This document shows, one piece after another, positions 40,700-46,718 of a stretch of DNA of 46,718 bases. The position numbers were made by a program, and so were the translations under genes. The notes beneath the pieces are model-generated. The model saw nothing but the letters and a program-made list of their open reading frames with translations, was not told the DNA's origin and did not search any database. This stretch comes from CAZQWJ01 sp964597265 (GTDB lineage: Bacteria; Patescibacteriota; 4484-211; JAGQKX01): the NCBI GenBank assembly GCA_964597265.1, contig CAZQWJ010000005.1, positions 1 to 46,718 on the forward strand. Direction: 5' to 3'. Within the stretch, counting starts at the first letter, position 1, and each line of letters begins with the position of its first letter.

Positions 40700-41434
40700 T
40701 TACCACACCCGAGATAGCTCATCCAGCACCTGCTTGAAATATCGTACAATCGGTACGATGCGTGGATAATTTAACCTCATCGGACCAATGATACCCAATT
40801 GTGCATATCCACCGTGTGGCAACGTAAATCGCGCATACACCAATCCGCACTGGCTCAGCCCTGATAGCCGTAATTCTTCTGCGAGTAACACACCTAGCTC
40901 TTGTTCTGGCAATACGCCCTCAAACAACGAGGCGAGCGCCTCGGTCTGATCCATGAGGTGAAGCACGGTGCGAGTCAGATCAATATTGTAAAATTCCGGG
41001 TGGCGCAATACATGCACGCTGCCAGCGTGATACACCCTACCGTCATGGGTGATGACAAATGCAAGGTTTTTTGACTCATCAGCCAAGACATGTACCATTC
41101 GTCGCAACAACCGATCAACGTCATGCCGTTCTTCCCAGATGCGCTGCTTGATAGTCACCTCTGATACCACAGGTATCTCAACCTCGTCCATCATCTCCCG
41201 AATATATAATCTGTACGCCTGTGGGCCAGGGATACGGCCGGCAGAAACATGTTCTTTGATCAAATACCCTAACTCAACCAAATCAGCCATTTCATTTCTG
41301 AGCGTAGCTGGTGAAACATTAATTTCATACTGATCCGCTAGAGTTTCGGAGCCAACAGCCGAGGCGGTTTTGGTATATTCCTCAATGATAGCTTTGAGGA
41401 TTTTGACTTGTCGTTCGGTTAGGTCAAGCAACAT
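40700..41434 (-). CDS. hrcA: Heat-inducible transcription repressor HrcA
   Basis: The 244-residue protein has the N-terminal winged helix with LTERQVKILKAIIEEYTKTASAVGS, VSPATLRNEMADLVELGYL and SAGRIPGPQAYRLYI, as in HrcA. A GAF-like middle and C-terminal region follow, with LGIIGPMRLNYPRIVPIVRYF at the end. HrcA represses heat-shock genes with help from GroEL. The protein is shorter than the usual 340 residues, with a reduced central region. It opens the grpE-dnaK-dnaJ operon. The ATG is ten bases after a TATATA box; the longer frame to 41500 crosses the promoter. Confidence 0.94.
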   Translation of the reverse strand: MLLDLTERQVKILKAIIEEYTKTASAVGSETLADQYEINVSPATLRNEMADLVELGYLIKEHVSAGRIPGPQAYRLYIREMMDEVEIPVVSEVTIKQRIWEERHDVDRLLRRMVHVLADESKNLAFVITHDGRVYHAGSVHVLRHPEFYNIDLTRTVLHLMDQTEALASLFEGVLPEQELGVLLAEELRLSGLSQCGLVYARFTLPHGGYAQLGIIGPMRLNYPRIVPIVRYFKQVLDELSRVW

Positions 41435-41444
41435 AACTATCACA

Positions 41445-41485
41445 TATATACCACAAGTGCCAAAAATTATGCAAGCATTTCTTGC
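41445..41485 (-). promoter_or_regulatory. hrcA promoter with overlapping palindrome (candidate operator)
   Basis: On the minus strand -35 TTGCAT (41469-41474), 18-base spacer and extended -10 TGG-TATATA (hexamer 41445-41450). The inverted repeat GCAAG-CATTT-CTTGC (41471-41485) overlaps the -35 box. The usual HrcA site, CIRCE (TTAGCACTC-N9-GAGTGCTAA), was not found anywhere in the window, so this is a candidate replacement operator. Confidence 0.5.
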
Positions 41486-41505
41486 CCCATTATAAATCAA
41501 AAAAC

Positions 41506-41534
41506 TTGACTCATCGTAAAACCACTGCTATACT
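41506..41534 (+). promoter_or_regulatory. hsp20 promoter
   Basis: -35 TTGACT (41506-41511), 17-base spacer, extended -10 TGC-TATACT (hexamer 41529-41534). Near-consensus, followed by a 53-base leader with AAAGGAGGTGATT. Confidence 0.8.
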
Positions 41535-41593
41535 AGCAAACACAGACATTGCTCTGATAATTCCAATATCAATACTAAAGGAGGTGATTACAT

Positions 41594-42025
41594 ATGGCAC
41601 GCATTGTACGATGGGATCCATTTGGCGAACTGCGACAAATGATGGTTAATTTGCCAACCGAATTTGATTATGACGAAGGGTTTGGTCTGAATATGGCAAT
41701 TGATGTCAGCGATAACGAAGACCAAGTTGTCATCGAGGCCGACCTTCCCGGCATCCGACCAGAAGAAGTGGATATTACCGTTACGGCTGATCAGGTAACG
41801 ATCAAGGCCGAGCGACAGGAAGAAGAGGAAGAGACAAAGAAAAACTATCTGCGTCGCGAACGCCGATATGGTCACACATCCCGTACCATCGCCTTGCCCA
41901 CGCCAGTCATTGGCGAACAGGCAGAGGCTACGTTTGAGGATGGCAAACTTACCCTCACGTTACCCAAAGTAGAGGAGGTACGTCCCAAACAAGTCAAGGT
42001 TACACCAAAGAAAAAGCCCTCTTGA
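41594..42025 (+). CDS. Small heat shock protein (Hsp20/alpha-crystallin)
   Basis: The 143-residue protein has a short N-terminal arm (RWDPFGELRQMM), an alpha-crystallin domain from about residue 36 (MAIDVSDNEDQVVIEADLPGIRPEEVDI) to 125 (ATFEDGKLTLTLPKVEE) and a basic tail. Hsp20 proteins form oligomers that hold unfolding proteins for DnaK-DnaJ-GrpE. The usual C-terminal I-x-I/V anchor is not clear (VKVTPKKKP), so assembly may differ. It is divergent from hrcA with only 159 bases between, so joint control is likely. Confidence 0.94.
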   Translation: MARIVRWDPFGELRQMMVNLPTEFDYDEGFGLNMAIDVSDNEDQVVIEADLPGIRPEEVDITVTADQVTIKAERQEEEEETKKNYLRRERRYGHTSRTIALPTPVIGEQAEATFEDGKLTLTLPKVEEVRPKQVKVTPKKKPS

Positions 42026-42026
42026 A

Positions 42027-42125
42027 TTGGTAATTTTCCATTATCAATGGTATAGTTTGGGTAAGGAGGTGTGTACCATGTACTACACGTTCCCAAAGAC
42101 TCCCGGTCTCGGGAGTCTTTTTTGA
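42027..42125 (+). CDS. Micro transcription unit with a 15-codon ORF (CDS 42078-42125)
   Basis: Within about 100 bases lie a promoter (TTGGTA 42027-42032, 18-base spacer, extended TGG-TATAGT with hexamer 42051-42056), a consensus AAGGAGGTG (42063-42071), ATG 42078, 14 further codons encoding MYYTFPKTPGLGSLF, and a terminator whose T run holds the TGA stop (42123-42125). GTGTA and TACAC around the ATG could pair and hide the start. The next gene, trpS, converges from the other strand, so it is not a leader for a downstream gene. It may be a micropeptide or a small RNA with a decoy ribosome site. Confidence 0.55.
   Translation: MVIFHYQWYSLGKEVCTMYYTFPKTPGLGSLF
42096..42122 (+). terminator. Terminator of the micro transcript (and of hsp20)
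   Basis: AAGACTCCC (42096-42104) and GGGAGTCTT (42111-42119) form a 9-bp stem around GGTCTC, ending in T6. It is also the first terminator downstream of hsp20. Confidence 0.88.
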
Positions 42126-42131
42126 ATAGTG

Positions 42132-43133
42132 TCAAAACGTATAGTCTATCTTCATTGCCTTGCGAACTAATTCCATAGTGTTCTCTGCCTCAACAAGCGC
42201 ACGTTTATTGCCCTCTAGGATCATGTCCCGCACTTCGTCTACATGTGTTTCATAATACTGATGTCGTTCTCTGATTGGATCCAAAAACTCATTAACCGCG
42301 TGAGCCAGCTTTTCTTTTACTTCTACATCGCCTACTTTTCCCCCCCTATACCGCGATTTGAGATCTTCCACCTCGTCTTTGTTCTGGTTAAATGCATCGT
42401 GATAGATAAACACGGGATTTCCTTCTACTGTGCCGGGGTCTGTTGGGTGAATGCGATTAGGGTCCGTGTACATGCTCATAATCTTTTTCTTAACAGTCGA
42501 AGCATCATCTCGCAGATAGATAGTGTTATCTAGACTCTTACTCATTTTGGCATTACCGTCAGTGCCTACCAACCGTGCAATGTCTCCCACTACCACCTCT
42601 GGTTCAGGAAAGACCTCACCATACAGTGCGTTAAACTTACGCGCTATTTCGCGCGTTTGCTCTATCATAGGGATTTGGTCCTCACCTGTAGGTACTATCT
42701 CGCCTCGAACTACCAATATATCGGCTGCTTGGGATACGGGATACATAAAAAAGCCTAATGGCAGGGTCTTTTCCAACTTCTTCTGCTTTATCTCACCCTT
42801 AACTGTAGGATTGCGCTCCAACCGTGCCACAGTGACCAGGTTGGCAAAAAAGATCGTTAATTCTGCAATTTGTGGGATCATGGATTGGATAAAAAATGTG
42901 ACTTTCTGAGGATCAACCCCTGCAGCAAGATTTCCTATTACATCGTTGATGATGTTATCGCGGACTTTTTGAGGGTTGTCAAAGTTGTCGGTTAGTGCCT
43001 GCACATCAGCAACCAACAAAAACGACTCGTAGTCATCTTGCATCTTAACTCGATTGGCCAATGTGCCTACGTAGTGGCCTAGATGCAAATAACCAGTTGG
43101 TCTATCACCAGTAAGGATTCGTTTTTGTGCCAT
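42132..43133 (-). CDS. trpS: Tryptophan-tRNA ligase
   Basis: The 333-residue class I synthetase has GDRPTGYLHLGHYVG, which contains the HIGH-type HLGH, then DVQALTDN and the KMSKS loop in NAKMSKSLDNTIYL. It attaches tryptophan to tRNA-Trp through an adenylate. Length and order are those of bacterial TrpS. GAAGGAAAGG lies upstream of the ATG. It forms a single-gene unit convergent with hsp20 and the micro transcript. Confidence 0.96.
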   Translation of the reverse strand: MAQKRILTGDRPTGYLHLGHYVGTLANRVKMQDDYESFLLVADVQALTDNFDNPQKVRDNIINDVIGNLAAGVDPQKVTFFIQSMIPQIAELTIFFANLVTVARLERNPTVKGEIKQKKLEKTLPLGFFMYPVSQAADILVVRGEIVPTGEDQIPMIEQTREIARKFNALYGEVFPEPEVVVGDIARLVGTDGNAKMSKSLDNTIYLRDDASTVKKKIMSMYTDPNRIHPTDPGTVEGNPVFIYHDAFNQNKDEVEDLKSRYRGGKVGDVEVKEKLAHAVNEFLDPIRERHQYYETHVDEVRDMILEGNKRALVEAENTMELVRKAMKIDYTF

Positions 43134-43202
43134 ATGCCTACCTTTCCTTCGTACACCAATTCTACTAAATTCACATACGCAACAACAGTAGCCAAATGGT
43201 AT

Positions 43203-43304
43203 TATACTTAAAAAATGAGTGTGCTACCCTCTAGACCTGTTTCCATGCGATTGGATTCCTCTCACTATAATTCGAGTCTGATAATATATGAACGAACTAC
43301 ATAA
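43203..43304 (+). CDS. Possible leaderless 29-codon upstream ORF (CDS 43215-43304) overlapping the next start
   Basis: TATACT (43203-43208) ends six bases before ATG 43215, the spacing seen at many leaderless genes here. The frame encodes 29 residues (MSVLPSRPVSMRLD...) and stops at TAA 43302-43304, 17 bases past the start of the 456-residue gene in another frame. If translated it could control that gene. Coding of a stable peptide is doubtful. Confidence 0.35.
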
Positions 43305-44658
43305 TCTCGTCGAGCCCTCTCAATTATTACTTAATAATGGTCGCGACCTTCGTAGCTTAATACACTTAAGAAGAAGGTTGCTATCTGCAGAAAGTGCATT
43401 ATATGAAGGAGATATCCTGTCACCTAAATGGGGTAGAAAACACCTTGGTGAAACGTATGACAAGGTCGTGCTTGCAACTCGAGGCGTTGAGACTGCATTT
43501 CAGGACGTCAACGAATATACTACCTTAGGAGGATGGTGCGTCTTGAGAACCTTTGACACAGTGAAATTAACCAAAGGACTACTCACCCATCCCATTACGA
43601 ACAAGGCGTACCCGATCACAGATATTACAAACGTAGCCGAATGGATCGTATCTAATATTGCACTAGATCAGATAGTGGAAACAGTAGGCTATCATCCCAG
43701 TAATAGGTATGTGGCCATATCAGAAGTAGAACTCTGGACAAAGAAAATTGTAACTCTTCTTGAAGGTCAGCTAGAGGAACACCTAACCCCTAGTGATACA
43801 CAATTAATCCAATCAAGTATAGAAAACGTCGAATTACAAAAATATCAACTGACTCAAAAATATTTAGAGTATATAGCAGGAGGACCTGTTAACCTTACAA
43901 GAGTGGTAGACAGCGATATTTTTGACGAATTAATACAAGGGCGTGACCGTATTCTGACAACGGTTGGGTTGTCGATAGAAGCACTTGTAGAACCCACATT
44001 AGCTCGGTTTGAGTCTTCTCAGAAGATGAAACAGCGTGATAGATTAATACATTATATTCAGGACTACAGTATAGCGTGGTTCCTGTATACAGGCGAATAT
44101 TTGAAAATCCTACAAAAAGCCAAGTATGTAATAACCCCCAAAGCTCTTCTCGTGAACCCTTGGAAATATGCGTTAAATTCGGAAATCGAAGGTAAGCAGC
44201 TTTTTGGGGATAAGGTATTTCAAGGTCAGCATGCTTATCTCAGGAAAGGAGGTATCAACGAAAATATAGGATTTATTGCACTAGATCAGCCTAGCACATA
44301 TGGAATGAAAAGACTACGAACGAATACTTCAATCGCTAATGTACCGAATATAAAGAACTATCGGCAGTATATATCGAATTTGAGGCAGGATGAAAAACTA
44401 GGTTTTTTAGATATCTCCCAGAATCAAGCGTTTCAAGATACCCTTAATTTTTTCCCCTATGCGAGAGGTGCTGAACTCCTAACAAGGATGATCCATGTGA
44501 TAAACGATTACAAAAATAGATATAAAGCTCTGCCGAAGCAAAAACAACACGCCAGACTCTCAATAAGGGAACAATATTCTAGTGAAGTTTATGATCTCTC
44601 TCAACAAATGATTACAGAACTGGAACTGTTATGTGCCCATCTGTTTAATGGCAATTAA
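43288..44658 (+). CDS. Orphan protein, 456 residues
   Basis: No family is recognised. The protein is soluble, has no signal peptide, and is rich in Gln, Tyr, Leu and Arg. Most of it is predicted helical, with a possible globular core around residues 270-330 (AKYVITPKALLVNPWKYAL, GINENIGFIALDQ). The ATG has no Shine-Dalgarno site. TATAAT at 43266-43271 would give a ten-base leader, and a second promoter at 43203 a longer one. Its codon use is more AT-rich than that of the trpS and heat-shock genes. It converges on a TrmB-like regulator (stops four bases apart in overlap). Confidence 0.65.
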   Translation: MNELHNLVEPSQLLLNNGRDLRSLIHLRRRLLSAESALYEGDILSPKWGRKHLGETYDKVVLATRGVETAFQDVNEYTTLGGWCVLRTFDTVKLTKGLLTHPITNKAYPITDITNVAEWIVSNIALDQIVETVGYHPSNRYVAISEVELWTKKIVTLLEGQLEEHLTPSDTQLIQSSIENVELQKYQLTQKYLEYIAGGPVNLTRVVDSDIFDELIQGRDRILTTVGLSIEALVEPTLARFESSQKMKQRDRLIHYIQDYSIAWFLYTGEYLKILQKAKYVITPKALLVNPWKYALNSEIEGKQLFGDKVFQGQHAYLRKGGINENIGFIALDQPSTYGMKRLRTNTSIANVPNIKNYRQYISNLRQDEKLGFLDISQNQAFQDTLNFFPYARGAELLTRMIHVINDYKNRYKALPKQKQHARLSIREQYSSEVYDLSQQMITELELLCAHLFNGN

Positions 44659-45428
44659 TTTAGCAGACCCCACATAACCCGATGAATAGACAAAAGTCCT
44701 GCGGCTACCAACCTCGAAATAATCACGATAGCAACTGGATTAGTCTGTTCTAGTTGGATGATCGCCACCTTATTCCCATAAATATGAAAATCTAAGCCTG
44801 CAAACGGCTGTTCTCCTGAGATAAACTTCGAATGGTAACGGGCGTGGCCCGTGGCCGAAATTTGCCGTGCTAACTCTGAATCAACGGCAATCGTAAAAAG
44901 CTCACGACGGGGGTTGGCATCCAACGCATCTTCCCACATCTTGGTAGTATCAGGAAAGATCTCATAATATTTATCGAGATCAACAAAAGAGCAAACCAAA
45001 CTAGCTCTGAGGGTCTCTTTATAGACGCTCAAAACATTAGCCTTTCCTTCATAATATTTCAATATGACACTAGTATCGGTTCTTCCTCGAGGGATAATTT
45101 CCTTAATACTCTCTAAAACCTGTGGCAGTTCTTTTTCAGCCTGTTCTATTTCCTGCTTCTTACCTTCCAGCAGGAATTCTACCTTTTCTAATGGCTCGGG
45201 TACTAGTATCCGTCGAGAACCTTTTTTTGTCTGAGAAATCAAGCCATATCTCATTAAGGTGTTAACGTATCCATGTACAGTAATACGATTCATACCTGTA
45301 GCATGGGCAAGTTGTAAAACAGTACCTGATTGCATCTTCAACAACTCCAAATAGATCGCAACCTCGCCTTCCTTCAGATCTAATTTTTTAACGAAAAAAT
45401 TTACGATTTTGTCTCGATCCTGTAACAT
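44655..45428 (-). CDS. TrmB-like transcriptional regulator (first of a pair)
   Basis: The 257-residue protein has an N-terminal winged helix (LKEGEVAIYLELLKMQSGTV, LAHATGMNRITVHGYVNTLMRYGLI) typical of TrmB/sugar-sensing MarR-fold regulators. A coiled linker (VEFLLEGKKQEIEQAEKEL) and a C-terminal ligand-type domain follow. It should dimerise and bind a palindromic operator. TAAAAT (minus; 45436-45441) lies seven bases before ATG 45428, with TTCCAC 17 bases further up. The longer frame to 45494 would begin before this promoter. It is a paralogue of the regulator at 45844. Confidence 0.82.
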   Translation of the reverse strand: MLQDRDKIVNFFVKKLDLKEGEVAIYLELLKMQSGTVLQLAHATGMNRITVHGYVNTLMRYGLISQTKKGSRRILVPEPLEKVEFLLEGKKQEIEQAEKELPQVLESIKEIIPRGRTDTSVILKYYEGKANVLSVYKETLRASLVCSFVDLDKYYEIFPDTTKMWEDALDANPRRELFTIAVDSELARQISATGHARYHSKFISGEQPFAGLDFHIYGNKVAIIQLEQTNPVAIVIISRLVAAGLLSIHRVMWGLLN

Positions 45429-45435
45429 ACAGGCA

Positions 45436-45475
45436 ATTTTATCATAGTTGTCGAACATGTGGAACACATTCGACA
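45436..45475 (-). promoter_or_regulatory. Promoter of the first TrmB-like gene with an inverted repeat over the -35
   Basis: -35 TTCCAC (plus 45459-45464) and -10 TAAAAT (plus 45436-45441) with 17 bases between. TGTCGAA (45449-45455) and TTCGACA (45469-45475) form an inverted repeat with a 13-base centre that straddles the -35 box, a good site for autorepression. Confidence 0.55.
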
Positions 45476-45524
45476 TTATTACCACCAGCACCACAATCTG
45501 TAGTCAGAACCCAACAACATATAT

Positions 45525-45553
45525 TTGACTCAAATGTTACCTATTGATATAAT
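45525..45553 (+). promoter_or_regulatory. Near-consensus promoter of the 84-residue gene
   Basis: -35 TTGACT (45525-45530), 17-base spacer, -10 TATAAT (45548-45553). It is the closest match to the sigma-70 consensus in the window. Predicted initiation is about 12 bases before ATG 45572. Confidence 0.75.
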
Positions 45554-45571
45554 ATGGATATCCTATAAGAT

Positions 45572-45826
45572 ATGTCGACCTCAACTCATCAACCATCAGC
45601 ACAGCAAACACTTTATCGCAACCTCGCTATCCGCGATGCTTACTTCTTCCGACACTATCTAACACAGCAGATCTTTACTATTAAGAGAAAATCCATTAAG
45701 GATAAAAAGTTATTCCAACAATACTTGCACCATCTGTGGAACTCCGCAGCCGAAGAAAAGAACTCTTCATCGTTTGACCACTGGCTACACACCCAAACCA
45801 CCCAATTCTGCAAATACCTTTCATAG
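45572..45826 (+). CDS. Orphan 84-residue protein between two regulators
   Basis: No family recognised. The protein is basic, helical and rich in His, Gln, Tyr and Phe (AYFFRHYLTQQIFTIKRKSIKDKKLFQQ, cited here in part only as AYFFRHYLTQQ and KRKSIKDKK). It has no signal peptide and no membrane span. There is no Shine-Dalgarno site. It is driven by a near-consensus promoter, lies between two TrmB-like genes on the other strand and converges on the second. It may be their regulated target or effector, which is inference from position. Confidence 0.6.
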   Translation: MSTSTHQPSAQQTLYRNLAIRDAYFFRHYLTQQIFTIKRKSIKDKKLFQQYLHHLWNSAAEEKNSSSFDHWLHTQTTQFCKYLS

Positions 45827-45843
45827 CCAAGCCGACAAACATG

Positions 45844-46671
45844 TCACTCCAACATCAATGGCCACATAGTTTTGAATATGAACTTAAAGATTAATGCAAT
45901 TGGCTCGGATTCTATAACTGTAGCAAACATGTCGTCAGGTTCAAGTCTCATAATAGATACCTTATTATTGTATATGAGTATATCGAACCCAAAAGGGACA
46001 GTAACTTCCGGAAGATACCTACAGTAGTAGCGTTCCCACATTTGTGCATTCTTCCGTGCAAACGAAGAATCCACCGTGATGTCCCAAAACTTTCTCTTGG
46101 GGTTATCTTCTAACGCTTTGGCCATAAATGATCCAATTTGGCTTCCTATAGGGAATATTTCATGATATTTCTCTATATTCACCCACGAGTACACTTCGTC
46201 AGCGGTTGTACAATCTCGGTATACCTCTTCTACCCCTTCTTTACCTTTATACACTTTAAAGCGCAATGGGCTGTCGTCTTCTATTGCCGAAAGGCTGTCT
46301 TGCAGGCTTTGCATAACATCTTGTAAGTCTTTATTTAGCTTCTGAATCTCTTTCAACCTACGTTCAGCCTCTACTTCCTGTTCGAGAAGAACAAGCTTCA
46401 TTTTCTCAATAGGCTCAGAAGTTACTTTTTTATTCTCAAGGCGAACTAATTTTTTGTTAACCAGCCTCTGGATATTTTCGTGCACTGTTGTGCGAGGAGT
46501 GCCTGTCAATTGCGCTAAATCCGAAATTGTCCTCGGTCCATATTGCAAAAGAGAAAAATATAGGCTCGATTCAGTTTCAGAAATGCCTGCCTTAGCCATG
46601 AGTTGTAGTAGTTTTCCCTTTTCTAATGAGGATTTCATAAATCGTACATGTTGTCGGACATTATCCGACAT
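45844..46671 (-). CDS. TrmB-like transcriptional regulator (second of a pair)
   Basis: The 275-residue protein has a winged helix (ISETESSLYFSLLQYGPRTI, LAQLTGTPRTTVHENIQRLVNKKLV). A coiled-coil linker (EQEVEAERRLKEIQKLNKDL) and the same C-terminal domain as its neighbour follow (YHEIFP, NPKRKFWDITVDSSFAR, FDILIYNNKVSIMRLE matching YYEIFP, NPRRELFTIAVDSELAR, FHIYGNKVAIIQLE). ATG 46671 lies inside a palindrome; ATG 46638 is an alternative that would leave the palindrome in the leader. Confidence 0.82.
   Translation of the reverse strand: MSDNVRQHVRFMKSSLEKGKLLQLMAKAGISETESSLYFSLLQYGPRTISDLAQLTGTPRTTVHENIQRLVNKKLVRLENKKVTSEPIEKMKLVLLEQEVEAERRLKEIQKLNKDLQDVMQSLQDSLSAIEDDSPLRFKVYKGKEGVEEVYRDCTTADEVYSWVNIEKYHEIFPIGSQIGSFMAKALEDNPKRKFWDITVDSSFARKNAQMWERYYCRYLPEVTVPFGFDILIYNNKVSIMRLEPDDMFATVIESEPIALIFKFIFKTMWPLMLE
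46652..46670. promoter_or_regulatory. Perfect palindrome at the start of the second TrmB-like gene
   Basis: TGTCGGA (46652-46658), CATTA, TCCGACA (46664-46670). Its half-site TGTCGRA is shared with the inverted repeat in the promoter of the other TrmB-like gene, though the spacing differs (5 against 13 bases). Confidence 0.55.
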
Positions 46672-46718
46672 TTACTTAATTACTGGATTATTCCATTGTG
46701 CAGACAAAAATTCAATAT

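Noticed and set aside
38321..42025. CIRCE operator near the heat-shock genes
   Set aside because: TTAGCACTC-N9-GAGTGCTAA or a close variant was not found upstream of hrcA, grpE, dnaK, dnaJ or hsp20.

Overview
The window looks like a fragment of a small-genome bacterium, most likely Candidate Phyla Radiation (Patescibacteria). Pointers are the dense packing with 4-base overlaps, CCA-encoding tRNA genes, a TrbC/VirB2-like pilin, many membrane-anchored surface proteins with Pro/Thr linkers, and many short orphan genes. TGA acts as a normal stop, so the UGA-glycine lineages are unlikely. I cannot name the lineage from sequence alone.

Layout. 1-353: 3' end of tRNA-Asn, a terminator, and a hairpin-rich spacer carrying a near copy of the tRNA 3' end. 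354-3540: Fic enzyme, radical SAM protein, DUF2200 and YdeI-like proteins. 3650-6950: orphan genes with strong Shine-Dalgarno sites, small membrane proteins, a zinc-ribbon protein and a wHTH/coiled-coil plus membrane-protein pair. 6969-12640: a proline-rich surface protein, MscL, a four-TM protein, HD and HAD hydrolases, a 33-residue basic peptide, a CDF transporter and an orphan. 12678-15482: two glycoside hydrolases in one operon, then an RRM RNA-binding protein. 15593-20968: membrane proteins (YibE/F, VIT1), dUTPase and a protein built of 22-residue repeats. 21069-24004: two tandem paralogous histidine kinases and a type IV secretion-like pilin. 24010-31893: envelope block (phosphodiester glycosidase, SGNH hydrolase, ferric-reductase-like flavoprotein, CapA-like protein, alpha/beta hydrolase, beta-propeller, UppP). 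31885-34783: dnaG-rpoD. 34919-37079: tRNA-Ser and two glycosyltransferases. 37076-42025: dnaJ, dnaK, grpE, hrcA and divergent hsp20. 42027-46671: a micro-transcript, trpS, a large orphan, two TrmB-like regulators and a small orphan between them.

A recurring signal is a -10-like TAnnnT hexamer ending exactly 6 or 7 bases before the start codon of about 15 genes, which implies leaderless mRNAs. A second class of genes has long leaders and strong GGAGG-type sites (orphan operons, mscL, RRM, the 22-mer repeat protein, hsp20, two tiny ORFs). I used this to correct many start codons: several longer reading frames begin upstream of, or inside, the promoter.

The best candidates for undescribed biology are the 15-codon stand-alone transcription unit at 42027-42125, the TrmB-like pair with shared TGTCGRA half-sites, the 22-residue-repeat protein, the SD-led orphan operons with a 5' leader terminator, and a non-CIRCE palindrome overlapping the hrcA promoter.
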